In this document: one piece after another, positions 18,302 to 29,723 of the stretch
Position numbering within the stretch: the first letter of the stretch is position 1
Layout of the letters: each line of letters opens with the position of its first letter
Assembly: GCF_000484635.1 (NCBI RefSeq)
Contig: NZ_AXVM01000003.1
Coordinates: forward strand, 372,001 to 436,000
Length of the DNA: 64,000 nucleotides
From: Comamonas badia DSM 17552
GTDB lineage: Bacteria > Pseudomonadota > Gammaproteobacteria > Burkholderiales > Burkholderiaceae_C
Direction: 5' to 3'
The notes under the pieces: model-generated
Databases searched by the model: none
What the model saw: the letters and a program-made list of their open reading frames with translations, nothing else
What the model was told of the DNA's origin: nothing
Program-made: the position numbers and the translations under genes

Positions 18302-19334
18302 GGCTTCGGCCATCCCCGTGGGCAGCACACCGACGCACACGCCGCGCCTGGGCCGCACCGGCGCGGCGCTGCTGGCGCTGGGCGCGGCCCTGTTCGTGTT
18401 GGCCCTGGCGGCGGCCTCCAGCGGCGCGATGGATATTCCGCTGCGCCGTGTGCCGGCCCTGCTGCTGGGCGCACGCGCGGGCGACGACGCGCTGTGGCGC
18501 AACGTGCTGCTGGAAGTGCGCCTGCCGCGCGTGGCGCTGGCGATCCTGGTGGGCGCGGGGCTGGCGATTTCGGGCGCGGCGATGCAGGCGCTGTTTCGCA
18601 ACCCGCTGGCCGAGCCGGGGCTGATCGGCGTGTCGGCTGGCGGCGCGCTAGGCGCGGTCGGGGCCATCGTGCTGGGCGCGGCCAGCCTGCCCGTGGTCGG
18701 CTCGGCCGCGTTCTGCGGCAGCCTGGCGGCCACGCTGCTGGCCTACCGCCTGGGCGGGCGCGGCACGGGGGTGGCCGGCGTACTGCTGGCCGGCGTGGCG
18801 ATCAACGCGCTGTGCGCGGCGGTGATCGGCCTGTTCACCTGGCAGGCCAACGATGTGCAGTTGCGCAGCCTCACCTTCTGGAGCCTGGGCAGCCTGGCGG
18901 CGGCCAACTGGACGCTGGTGGCGGCGCTGACGCCGTGGGTGGCGCTGCTGTCGCTGCTGCTGCTGCGCGACTGGCGCGCGATGAACGCGCTGCTGCTGGG
19001 CGAGCGCGAGGCGCAGCACCTGGGCTTCGCGCTGGTGCCGCTGCGCCGCCGGCTGGTGGTCGAGGTGGCGTTGCTGGTCGGGCCGCTGGTGGCGGTCACG
19101 GGCACCATCGGCTTTGTCGGGTTGGTGGTTCCGCACCTGGTGCGGCTGACGCTGGGAGCCGATCACCGCGCGCTGCTGCCCGCATCGCTGCTGGTGGGCG
19201 CGATTGCGCTGACGCTGGCCGACTGGCTGGCGCGCGTGGTAGCCATTCCGTCCGAGCTGCCGATCGGCATCGTCACCAGCCTGGTGGGCGGGCCCTTCCT
19301 GCTGTGGCTGCTGGCCCGCCAGAAAGACAGCTGA
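18291..19334 (+). CDS. hmuU: heme ABC transporter permease (FecCD family)
   Basis: 347 residues with about ten membrane helices. Characteristic FecCD segments are seen: LPRVALAILVGAGLAISGAA, MQALFRNPLAEPGLIGVSAG and GTIGFVGLVVPHLVRLTLG. It forms the inner-membrane channel for heme delivered by HmuT. The gene starts inside the end of hmuT and ends in a TGATG overlap with hmuV, so the three are translationally coupled. Confidence 0.93.
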   Translation: MPPEASAIPVGSTPTHTPRLGRTGAALLALGAALFVLALAAASSGAMDIPLRRVPALLLGARAGDDALWRNVLLEVRLPRVALAILVGAGLAISGAAMQALFRNPLAEPGLIGVSAGGALGAVGAIVLGAASLPVVGSAAFCGSLAATLLAYRLGGRGTGVAGVLLAGVAINALCAAVIGLFTWQANDVQLRSLTFWSLGSLAAANWTLVAALTPWVALLSLLLLRDWRAMNALLLGEREAQHLGFALVPLRRRLVVEVALLVGPLVAVTGTIGFVGLVVPHLVRLTLGADHRALLPASLLVGAIALTLADWLARVVAIPSELPIGIVTSLVGGPFLLWLLARQKDS

Positions 19335-20134
19335 TGCTGCAGGCCATTGATCTCGATTGCGCGCGCGGCCCGCGCAAGGTGCTGCGCGGCGTGGCGCTGG
19401 ACCTGCGCCCCGGCGAGGTGCTGGGCGTGCTGGGCGCCAACGGCGCGGGCAAGAGTACCCTGCTGGCGACGCTGGCCGGTGAGCTGCCGCCCGCAGGCGG
19501 CGCCGCGCTGCTGGACGGCGAGCCGCTCGCGCGCTGGAGCGCTCCGGCACTGGCGCGCCGCCGCGCGGTGCTGCCGCAGTCGCCCGCGCTGGCCTTCGAC
19601 CTGGCGGTCGATGCGGTGGTGCGCATGGGCGCCTACCCTTTTCCCGAACTGGCGCCCACCGCGCTCGCGGCGCTGGCCGGGCAGGCGCTGGCCCTGACCG
19701 GCGCGCGCCACCTGGCCGGGCGCCTCCACGGCGCCCTGTCGGGCGGCGAGCAGCAGCGCGTGCAGTTCGCCCGCGTGGTGGTGCAGCTGCTGGCCTGCCG
19801 CGCCGAGGGTGAATACCGCGCGCTGCTGCTGGACGAGCCCACCGCCAGCCTGGACCCGCGCCACCAGATCGCGCTGCTCGGCGCGGTGCGGGGCCTCACG
19901 CGCGTGCATGGCGTGACCGCGCTGGTGGTGTTGCACGACGTGAACCTGGCCGCCGCCTGGTGCGACCGCATCCTGCTGCTGGGCGAGGGCCGTGCGCTGG
20001 GCCTGGATACCCCGCGCCAGGTGCTGACCGAGGCGAACCTGCACGCGGCCTATGACCTGCCTACGCGCGTGCTGGACCACCCCGAGCAACCGGGCCAGCC
20101 CTGGGTGCTGTTTCGCGCGCCAGGGCCGGATTGA
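19334..20134 (+). CDS. hmuV: heme ABC transporter ATP-binding protein
   Basis: 266 residues. Walker A GANGAGKSTLLATLAGE, Q-loop LPQSPALAF, signature LSGGEQQRVQFARVV, Walker B LLLDEPTASLDP and H-loop VVLHDVNLAAAWCD are all intact. It powers heme import with HmuU and HmuT. The ATG at 19334 shares bases with the hmuU stop (TGATG). This is the last gene of the heme locus; an AGCGCT/AGCTATC repeat follows. Confidence 0.94.
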   Translation: MLQAIDLDCARGPRKVLRGVALDLRPGEVLGVLGANGAGKSTLLATLAGELPPAGGAALLDGEPLARWSAPALARRRAVLPQSPALAFDLAVDAVVRMGAYPFPELAPTALAALAGQALALTGARHLAGRLHGALSGGEQQRVQFARVVVQLLACRAEGEYRALLLDEPTASLDPRHQIALLGAVRGLTRVHGVTALVVLHDVNLAAAWCDRILLLGEGRALGLDTPRQVLTEANLHAAYDLPTRVLDHPEQPGQPWVLFRAPGPD

Positions 20135-20153
20135 CCCGTCAATTTCATGGTTG

Positions 20154-20198
20154 TTTTGGCCTCTATCCTTTGTACCACAAGCGCTGAAAGCTATCAAA
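20154..20198. repeat. AGCGCT/AGCTATC short interspersed motif (copy after hmuV)
   Basis: TTTTGGCCTC at 20154 is followed by AGCGCTGAAAGCTATCAAA at 20180-20198, in the gap between hmuV and the convergent lipoprotein gene. The same core (AGCGCT a few bases from AGCTAT) recurs at 11338, 26743, 30858 and 40186 in this window. It is unlike its GC-rich surroundings and resembles a short repeat I recall from Comamonadaceae intergenic regions. Confidence 0.55.
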
Positions 20199-20232
20199 CA
20201 TGGGGTATCTGGGCTTGCTGTGTCTCAGGCGA

Positions 20233-20871
20233 TCAGCCCGCCTTGCGGATCACCCCGCAGGCAATCGGCAGCGTCACCTGCGCCGGAATCGGCCCGAGCG
20301 ATTGCACGCTGGCGGGCAATTTGGTGCTGCCCGGCACGCCATGGATGAACACCACACGCTTGTCGAGATCGAGCTTCTGACCTGGAAACTGTTTGGAGAA
20401 CGCCGCCTGCAACTCGGCCATCGGCACCGTCACGTGGTAGTGGTAGGCGCCACTGGCATCCGCCTTGGGGTAGGTGCCCTTGGGGATGTCCATCGTCGCC
20501 GGATGCGCGATGAAGGGAACCATGGTGGTGCCCGCAAACGGAGCGGTTTCCAGCAGGTCCAGGATCTTGTCGGTGTCGGGGTCGTCCGACATTTTGGGAC
20601 AGGTTGCCGCGCGCCCGTCGGCAAAGCCGTGAAAGTGCTGCCAGTGCTCGATGTTGGGCGGCGCGCCCTTGACCTGAACGTCGATGGTGAGCGCGCCGCC
20701 CTGCTCGGTGAAGGTGGCCTGGCCGGTCGTTGCGCTTCCCGTCACGCCGGTATTGAGCGGCTGCAGCTGCGCAACGTAATGGGGGCCGCCGAACGGGTTG
20801 CTGGCGCACCCGGAGAGCAGTGCCAGCACGGCGGCGGCGGATAAGGTTTTGAGGGCTTGCGTGTGTGTCAT
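20233..20871 (-). CDS. putative lipoprotein with CHRD / SOD-like beta fold
   Basis: 212 residues. The lipobox LLSGC places the lipid anchor at Cys22. The body has HWQHFHGFADGRAATCP and, later, AYHYHVTVPMAEL and KRVVFIHGVPG. Clustered histidines in beta segments resemble CHRD and Cu/Zn-superoxide-dismutase-like domains, but the standard SodC metal set cannot be confirmed, so enzymatic activity is not claimed. Start ATG 20871 has GGACGGGAA immediately upstream. Confidence 0.6.
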   Translation of the reverse strand: MTHTQALKTLSAAAVLALLSGCASNPFGGPHYVAQLQPLNTGVTGSATTGQATFTEQGGALTIDVQVKGAPPNIEHWQHFHGFADGRAATCPKMSDDPDTDKILDLLETAPFAGTTMVPFIAHPATMDIPKGTYPKADASGAYHYHVTVPMAELQAAFSKQFPGQKLDLDKRVVFIHGVPGSTKLPASVQSLGPIPAQVTLPIACGVIRKAG

Positions 20872-21007
20872 TTCCCGTCCTTGCGAATCATCAGAGATGG
20901 GCAGACTGTAGGCAGCACAGGCGAAACGCCACGGCACGGGCCTTCAAGCCCCTACCGCTCTCCTATGATCGGCGAGCCCCTTCCCGCATCGCTTGCGGCA
21001 GGCGTAT

Positions 21008-21490
21008 ATGCAAAGCACCATGAACATGCCGACGGCTCCCCTGCTGCTCCTGCAGCCGCACGCCACCGTTCTGATCCAGGATCAACAGGTGCTGGCAGAA
21101 CTGACGGTCGGCCTGCAGGACATCGCGGAGCCGCTGTTTCTGCATGAGCCGCCGCTGGCGGTGGAGCTGGAGCGCGCCATCGACGTGGTGGAAGACGCCT
21201 TGTCTGCCTCGGGCCTGCGCCATGCGGCGCGCGGCCTGCTGCTGGTGCAGGACCCGGCGCTTTGCGCCTTGTTGAGGCTGAACGAAGCGCACGAGCCTCT
21301 GCCCCGCGATGCCGTCGAAGCCCTGTTTGAAAGGCTGGCGCTCGCCAGCAGTGGCCGCCGCGACGCCATGGCCGATCTGAGGTTGGGCCGCCACGGGGCC
21401 GCCGCCCTTTTGCTGCTGCGCGAGTGCATGCACCATCTGGGCTTTACCCAGGTCGCGGCGCCGGTGCGTCCACAATCGGCAGGTGCGTAG
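21008..21490 (+). CDS. conserved-looking protein of unknown function
   Basis: About 160 residues with no family I recognise. It is Leu/Ala-rich and mostly helical in appearance, with no signal peptide or clear membrane helix, and ends GFTQVAAPVRPQSAGA. There are several possible starts: ATG 21008, 21020 or 21026, or TTG 20993. It lies 16 bases upstream of the FAD monooxygenase gene on the same strand, so the two may be cotranscribed. Codon use looks like its neighbours, which supports a real gene. Confidence 0.5.
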   Translation: MQSTMNMPTAPLLLLQPHATVLIQDQQVLAELTVGLQDIAEPLFLHEPPLAVELERAIDVVEDALSASGLRHAARGLLLVQDPALCALLRLNEAHEPLPRDAVEALFERLALASSGRRDAMADLRLGRHGAAALLLLRECMHHLGFTQVAAPVRPQSAGA

Positions 21491-21506
21491 AGCAGACTAC
21501 ACCCCC

Positions 21507-22772
21507 ATGCAAGACAGCGACATCCTCATCGTCGGCGGCGGCCCCGTCGGCCTGACGCTTTCCATCGCCCTGGCCCAGGCGGGTTTTCAGGCGACGGTGC
21601 TGGAGCTGCAGGAGGCGGACGTGCTGGCTGATCCGCCCTCGGATGGCCGCGAAATCGCGCTCACCCACCCCAGCCGCGCGCTGCTCATGCGGCTCGGCAC
21701 CTGGCAGGAACTGGCGGCGCACGAAATCGGCCTGCTGCGCGAGGCGCGGGTGCACAACGGCGCGGTCGGCGAACACCGCCCGATGCAGCTGCACGCGTCA
21801 GGCAGCGGCATGGAGAACCTCGGCTGGATCGTGCCGAACCACGCACTCAGGCGCACGGCCCATGCGGTGGCAGCCAGAACGCCAGGCGTCACCTTGCTGC
21901 CCGGTGCGCGCGTGGAAGGCGTGCGCATCACCGCTGACAGCGCGGTGGTGGATTTCACGCAGGGCGGCAGCCGGCGGCAGCTCGGCGCGCCGCTCATCGT
22001 CGCGGCGGACAGCCGCTTTTCCGGCATCCGCCGCCAGCTGGGCATAGGCGCCTCGATGCACGACTTCGGCCGCAGCGTGATCGTCTGCCGCATGCGCGTG
22101 GAGAAAGACCACGGCGAGGTGACGCACGAATGCTTTGACCACCACAGCACGCTGGCCATCCTGCCGCTGCCCCCAAGCCCCGAAGGTGGCAGCCCCTTGG
22201 TATCCGCCGTGGTGACGGTGGACGGCGCGCAGGCGCAGGCGCTGCTGGCGCTGCCGCCCGAGGATTACGCCGCGCGCATCGCCGCGCAGTTCGAGCATCG
22301 CCTGGGCGCCATGGCCATGGTGGGCGAGCGCCACAGCTACCCGCTGGTCGCCGTCTGGGCGCAGCAGTTTGCCGGGCCGCGCTGCGCGCTGGCGGGCGAT
22401 GCGGCCGTGGGCACGCACCCGGTGACGGCGCATGGCTTCAACATCGGCCTCTCGGGCGTGCAATCGCTCACCGAAACTTTGGTGCTTGCCCGCCGGCGCG
22501 GCCACGACATCGGCGATGCACGCCAGCTTGCGCGCTATGAGCGTCTGCACCGGCTGCACGCCTGGCCCATCTTTGCCGGCACCAATGCCATCGTGCAGCT
22601 CTACACCGATGAACGTGCCCTGCCGCGCGCGCTGCGCCGGGCGGTGCTGGTTGCGTCGGAGAATTTCCCACCACTCAAAGCCGCGATCGTGAGCCAGTTG
22701 ACGGGGCGGCGGCCAGCGTGGCCAAAGACACCTCGGAAGCTTGAGGAAAACGCAGCCAATGAAATGCCATAA
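21507..22772 (+). CDS. UbiH/Coq6-family FAD-dependent monooxygenase
   Basis: 421 residues. Seen: the Rossmann motif DILIVGGGPVGLTLSIALAQAG, GxREIALTHPSRALL, the mid-chain FAD-contact motif VAADSRFSGIRRQLG and the second FAD motif ALAGDAAVGTHPVTAHGFN. This is the UbiH/UbiF/VisC/Coq6 pattern of enzymes that hydroxylate the ubiquinone ring, using NAD(P)H and O2. Which ring position cannot be told from sequence, and a UbiM-type protein or a non-quinone hydroxylase is possible. ATG 21507 starts directly before the Rossmann fold. Confidence 0.85.
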   Translation: MQDSDILIVGGGPVGLTLSIALAQAGFQATVLELQEADVLADPPSDGREIALTHPSRALLMRLGTWQELAAHEIGLLREARVHNGAVGEHRPMQLHASGSGMENLGWIVPNHALRRTAHAVAARTPGVTLLPGARVEGVRITADSAVVDFTQGGSRRQLGAPLIVAADSRFSGIRRQLGIGASMHDFGRSVIVCRMRVEKDHGEVTHECFDHHSTLAILPLPPSPEGGSPLVSAVVTVDGAQAQALLALPPEDYAARIAAQFEHRLGAMAMVGERHSYPLVAVWAQQFAGPRCALAGDAAVGTHPVTAHGFNIGLSGVQSLTETLVLARRRGHDIGDARQLARYERLHRLHAWPIFAGTNAIVQLYTDERALPRALRRAVLVASENFPPLKAAIVSQLTGRRPAWPKTPRKLEENAANEMP

Positions 22773-22981
22773 GGCATTCTTGGCCATTTCCCCAATTTTT
22801 CCGGCGATCCGTACGCAAGCCGGCGAACTTCCTCGTCTGCATACATGTGCCTCATGCAGGCCATTTCATTTCCGTGGCGTGCGTGAAGTATTCTCCAGTC
22901 CTGCTCGCGCCTCTTCGCTGGCGGCGACGCGATGCATGCGTTGATTGAAGTTTATATATGAACCATCATTGATATGAAATC
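22773..22981. promoter_or_regulatory. intergenic region upstream of the M19 dipeptidase operon
   Basis: A 209-base gap that becomes AT-rich at its end (TTGAAGTTTATATATGAA near 22945-22962), which could serve as promoter for the dipeptidase and ABC transporter genes. I see no clear operator or hairpin. Confidence 0.3.
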
Positions 22982-23998
22982 ATGAGTTCCACTTCCGCCC
23001 TGGCACCAACCGCTGCGCAACTGATCAGGCAGTCCCTCGTATGGGAAAGCGCCGTGGGCTGGACGCCCGAGTGCCTGGCCGAGGGGCCAAGCATGCTGCA
23101 GCGCTTTCACGCCAGCGGCTTCTCGTTTGTCTCGCTGACCATAGGTGCCGACTGGGACCGGCCCGAGCCTGCGCTCAGGCACTTCGCCAGGCAGCGCCGC
23201 TGGCTGGAATTGCAGCCGGACCTGCGCGTCGTCGAGAGCGTTCAGGATGTTCGCCGTGCCAAGGTGGATGGCAAACTCGGTGTGGGCTTTCACCTGCAGG
23301 GTGCCGGCCCGCTGGGCCATGAACCCGCGCTGCTGGCCTTCTGGTACCGCCTGGGGGTGCGCTGGATCATTCCCGCCTACAACACCCGCAATCCCTTGGG
23401 TGATGGCTGCCATGAACCGGGTGATGCCGGTCTGTCGATGTTGGGGCGCGCCTTCGTCACCGAGGCCAACCGCGTCGGCATGATGCTCGACATCAGCCAC
23501 GCAGGCATCCGGACCTCGCTGGACATCATCGACCATTCCAGCAAGCCGGTGATCTGTTCGCACTCCAACGCGCGTGCCATCAAGCAGCACGAGCGCAACA
23601 TCACCGACGAGCAGATCCGCGCGTTGGCGTCCCGCGACGGCGTGATCGGCGTGAATTCCATCGGCGCCTTCGTCGCGGAGGACAACAGCTCGGGCGTCGC
23701 CGGGCTGGTGCGCCACATCGACCACATCGCGCAGCTCGTGGGGCCGCAGCATGTGGGCCTGGGCCTGGACGTGGTGTTCTACCAGGACTTCATGACGCAG
23801 CTTTATGACGCCAGCCCCTTGATGGCGCAGCGCGGCTATCCGCGCCCGCCCTGGGCCGACGTCAAGCCCGAGGCGCTGCCGGAACTGGTCGAGGCGCTGA
23901 TGCGCCGGGGCTATGACAAGGACGCCATCATCGGCGTGCTTGGCGAAAATTTCCTCAGGGTGGCGGCCGCGAACTGGCGGCCCGGCGCTGCCCACTGA
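22982..23998 (+). CDS. M19 (membrane dipeptidase) family protein with altered metal site
   Basis: 338 residues. The renal-dipeptidase fold is recognisable from LDISHAGIRTSLDII (His173), ICSHSNARAI (His194) and QHVGLGLDVVF (Asp263). In classical M19 enzymes the first zinc is held by an HxD near the N-terminus and by a bridging Glu. Here the N-terminal motif reads VWESAVGWTPE, and the bridging-Glu position reads GFHLQGAG (Gln106). The protein may be mononuclear, use other ligands or have lost peptidase activity. It lies 24 bases before an ABC transporter operon and probably acts on, or senses, the transported compound. Confidence 0.8.
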   Translation: MSSTSALAPTAAQLIRQSLVWESAVGWTPECLAEGPSMLQRFHASGFSFVSLTIGADWDRPEPALRHFARQRRWLELQPDLRVVESVQDVRRAKVDGKLGVGFHLQGAGPLGHEPALLAFWYRLGVRWIIPAYNTRNPLGDGCHEPGDAGLSMLGRAFVTEANRVGMMLDISHAGIRTSLDIIDHSSKPVICSHSNARAIKQHERNITDEQIRALASRDGVIGVNSIGAFVAEDNSSGVAGLVRHIDHIAQLVGPQHVGLGLDVVFYQDFMTQLYDASPLMAQRGYPRPPWADVKPEALPELVEALMRRGYDKDAIIGVLGENFLRVAAANWRPGAAH

Positions 23999-24022
23999 TG
24001 GCTCATCTGCTGGAGACTATCC

Positions 24023-24997
24023 ATGAAACTCAGGCATTGGCTTGGCATCCTGACACTGGCGCTGACCGGCAGCGCGTTGGCGCAATCCACCGCGCCCAGG
24101 CTGATCGAAATCGTCAGCTTCGGCGAGCACCCGGCGCTCAGCCAGGTGGCCGACGGCTTCAAGGCGCACCTCATCCAGCTCAGTGAAAAGCAAGGGCGCA
24201 AGGTCGAGTTCGACTACCTGCACGCCAATTTCGACCGCAGCCTGGTGCCGCAGGTGCTGCAGCGCGCCGAGGCCAGGAAGCCCGCGCTGATCTTCGCGAT
24301 CACCACGCCCATCATCCAGGCGGCGGTGCGCGGCGTGAAGGACAAGTCCATCCCCATCGTCTTCGGCTCGGTCGTGGACCCGGTGGTTGCCGGTGTCGTG
24401 CCCGACTGGCAGCATGGCTCAGCCTGGGCCAGCGGCGCCACGCTGCTGCAGGATTTCGAATCCTCGCTGGAGTTCGTCAAGCAGGTCGTGCCCAGCGTCA
24501 AGCGCGTGGGCACCCTCTACAACCCAGGTGAAGACAACGACAAGACCAACATCGACCTGTACAAGAAGGCTGCCCGGAAGCTGGGGCTGGAAGCGGTGGC
24601 GGTGCCGGTGGACAACGCCAATGACATTGCGCAGCGCGCCCAGAGTTTCGCGGGCAAGGTGGATGCGATCTACCAGATCCAGTCCAACATCGTACAGACC
24701 TCGATTCCGGTGCTGGCGCAGGTGGCGCAGCGGTTGCGCGTGCCATTGTTCAACTCGGTCTATTCAGACAAGCTCAAGAACCAGCTCGCCGGCTTTCACG
24801 CCGTCTCCTACACCAAGAACGGAGAACACGCGGCGGACATCGCCAATCGCATCCTGAATGGCGAGAAACCTGCCGATATTCCACCTTATGTGCCCAAGCC
24901 TGAGGATTTCGATGCCTACATCAGCCCCAAGGGACTGGCCGCGGTAGGGCTGAGCGTGCCGGCCAGTCTGGCCGACAGCCCCTGGGTCATCAAGTGA
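24023..24997 (+). CDS. ABC transporter substrate-binding protein (TrpX/PF04392 type)
   Basis: 324 residues. Signal peptide MKLRHWLGILTLALTGSALA, then RLIEIVSFGEHPALSQVADG and PIVFGSVVDPVVAGVV, the usual PF04392 layout. This family includes TrpX and other peripheral binding proteins for aromatic or small amino-acid-like ligands. CTGGAG lies 10 bases before the ATG. The stop overlaps the GTG start of the ATPase gene. The ligand is unknown; the adjacent dipeptidase-family gene suggests a peptide or amino-acid derivative. Confidence 0.85.
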   Translation: MKLRHWLGILTLALTGSALAQSTAPRLIEIVSFGEHPALSQVADGFKAHLIQLSEKQGRKVEFDYLHANFDRSLVPQVLQRAEARKPALIFAITTPIIQAAVRGVKDKSIPIVFGSVVDPVVAGVVPDWQHGSAWASGATLLQDFESSLEFVKQVVPSVKRVGTLYNPGEDNDKTNIDLYKKAARKLGLEAVAVPVDNANDIAQRAQSFAGKVDAIYQIQSNIVQTSIPVLAQVAQRLRVPLFNSVYSDKLKNQLAGFHAVSYTKNGEHAADIANRILNGEKPADIPPYVPKPEDFDAYISPKGLAAVGLSVPASLADSPWVIK

Positions 24998-25791
24998 GCG
25001 CGAGCGTGCCGGTGTTGCAGTGCCGGGGCCTGCGCAAGACCTTCAACCAGGACCTGCCCGAGTCGCGTCCGGCGCTTGATGGCGTTGACCTGAGCGTGGG
25101 GCAGGGCGATTTCGTCGTGCTGATCGGCGGCAATGGCGCCGGCAAATCCACGCTGCTCAACACCATCGCGGGGGCGGTGATCCCCGATGAGGGCAGCTTG
25201 ACGATGGAGGGTCGGGACATCACCCGGCTGGCGCCGCACAAGCGCGCGGCCATGGTCACGCGGGTGTTTCAGGATCCGATGGTGGGCACCGCGGCGGCGA
25301 TGACGATCGAAGAAAACCTGGCCATCGCCGAGCGGCGTGGACGCAGCCACAGGGCGCGTGCATTGCTCACCGAGCGCCGCCGCGCAGGGCACCGCGACTG
25401 GCTGGCGGCACTGGGCCTGGGGCTGGAAAATCGCCTCACCACCCAGGTTGCATTGCTCTCGGGTGGCCAGCGCCAGGCCTTGTCACTGCTGATGGCCGTG
25501 GTATCGCAGCCGCTGGTGCTGCTGCTCGATGAGCATACGGCGGCACTCGATCCGCGCACGGCCGACCGGGTGATGCAGGCCACCCTGCAAGCGGTGTCCG
25601 AGCGTCGACTCACCACGCTGATGGTCACGCACAACATGGACCAGGCGATTGCCACCGGCAACCGCTTGATCATGATGGACGCAGGTCGCATTCGCTACGA
25701 CGTGAGCGACGAGGAAAAGCGCGCGCTGACGACCGAGGCGCTGATTGAACGTTTTCAGATCAGCAGCGACCGTATGCTGCTCAAGCACTGA
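24994..25791 (+). CDS. ABC transporter ATP-binding protein (TrpZ-like)
   Basis: 265 residues starting at GTG, overlapping the preceding stop by 4 bases (GTGA). Walker A GGNGAGKSTLLNTIAG, Q-loop RVFQDPMVGT, signature LLSGGQRQALSLLMA, Walker B LLLDEHTAALDP and H-loop MVTHNMDQA are present. Note that the usual DEPT reads DEHT, a substitution seen in this subfamily. It energises the permease encoded next. Confidence 0.88.
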   Translation: MSASVPVLQCRGLRKTFNQDLPESRPALDGVDLSVGQGDFVVLIGGNGAGKSTLLNTIAGAVIPDEGSLTMEGRDITRLAPHKRAAMVTRVFQDPMVGTAAAMTIEENLAIAERRGRSHRARALLTERRRAGHRDWLAALGLGLENRLTTQVALLSGGQRQALSLLMAVVSQPLVLLLDEHTAALDPRTADRVMQATLQAVSERRLTTLMVTHNMDQAIATGNRLIMMDAGRIRYDVSDEEKRALTTEALIERFQISSDRMLLKH

Positions 25792-25797
25792 ACCGAG

Positions 25798-26700
25798 ATG
25801 GACATCCTGCTGAGCTTCATCAACCTGGTGCCGGTCACCTTCGCGCAGAGCCTTGTGTATGCGCTGTTGGTGCTGGGCATCATGGTGCCGTTCCGGCTGG
25901 TGGGTTTCCCCGATCTGACCTGCGAGGGCTCATTTCCGTTGGGCGGGTGCGTGGCGGCGGCGACGCTGCTGCTGGGCTGGCATCCCGTGCTGGCGACGCT
26001 TGCCGGCGTGCTTGCAGGCATGCTCGCCGGCGTGATCACGGCGCTGGTGAATCTGCGCTTCGGGCTGAGCCCGCTGCTCGCGGGCATCGTCGTTTTCACT
26101 GGTCTGTACAGTGTCAACCTGCGCATCCTGGGGCAGTCCAACGTCGCGCTGTTCGATACGTCAAGCCTGTTCCAGCTGATTCACCCCGATCTCACGCAAT
26201 CCGTGGGCCTGCAGGTGGCCTTCTTCGCGGTGCTGGCCGTGCTGCTGCTCGCCATCCTGCGCTGGTATCTGGGAACGGAATCCGGCGCCGCGCTGCGTGT
26301 GATCGGCGTGAACGCCGACCTGGCGCCGTCGCTCGGCATCAGCGTCTGGGCCTACACCATCGCGGGACTGGCGCTGGCCAACGGCCTGACCGGCTTCGCC
26401 GGCGCGCTCGTCGTGCAGCTGCAAGGCTATGCCGATATCGGCATGGGTTTGGGTGTGCTGATCAACGGCCTGGCTTCGCTCGTGATCGGCGAGGCCATCG
26501 TCGGACGCCAGACGGTCACGCGGCAGCTGCTCGCGCCCGTGGTGGGCAGTGTCATCTACTACCAGTTGATCTCGCTGGGCTTGTCCACGGGCCTCAAACC
26601 TGGCGATCTTAAGCTCGCCACCGCGGTGTTCGTCCTGATTACGCTGGGTCTGCCGGCTTTTCGCGCGCGCGGTGCAGCGCGTGAGAGTCTGCGCGTGTAG
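25798..26700 (+). CDS. ABC transporter permease (TrpY-like, BPD_transp_2 family)
   Basis: 300 residues with about eight hydrophobic helices. Its sequence, for example FRLVGFPDLTCEGSFPLGG and GYADIGMGLGVLINGLASLV, is typical of the LivHM-related permeases paired with PF04392 binding proteins. It follows the ATPase gene by 6 bases and closes the four-gene unit (dipeptidase-like, binding protein, ATPase, permease). Confidence 0.87.
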   Translation: MDILLSFINLVPVTFAQSLVYALLVLGIMVPFRLVGFPDLTCEGSFPLGGCVAAATLLLGWHPVLATLAGVLAGMLAGVITALVNLRFGLSPLLAGIVVFTGLYSVNLRILGQSNVALFDTSSLFQLIHPDLTQSVGLQVAFFAVLAVLLLAILRWYLGTESGAALRVIGVNADLAPSLGISVWAYTIAGLALANGLTGFAGALVVQLQGYADIGMGLGVLINGLASLVIGEAIVGRQTVTRQLLAPVVGSVIYYQLISLGLSTGLKPGDLKLATAVFVLITLGLPAFRARGAARESLRV

Positions 26701-26742
26701 GCCAGGCTTGCAAAAGATTTTCAGGCTCCATGCTGGCCCGAT

Positions 26743-26754
26743 AAGCGCTTTCAG

Positions 26755-26765
<11 letters not shown>
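26743..26765. repeat. AGCGCT/AGCTA interspersed motif at the uvrA 3' end
   Basis: AAGCGCTTTCAGCTA (26743-26757) followed by GGGTTTTT continues across the uvrA stop codon (TAG on the minus strand at 26757-26755). The last residues of UvrA (QKP) are thus encoded by, or next to, the repeat. The convergent permease gene ends at 26700. Confidence 0.5.
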
Positions 26766-29691
<2,926 letters not shown>

Positions 29692-29723
29692 GGGCAACCG
29701 AACATTATCGGACTACCGGCCGT

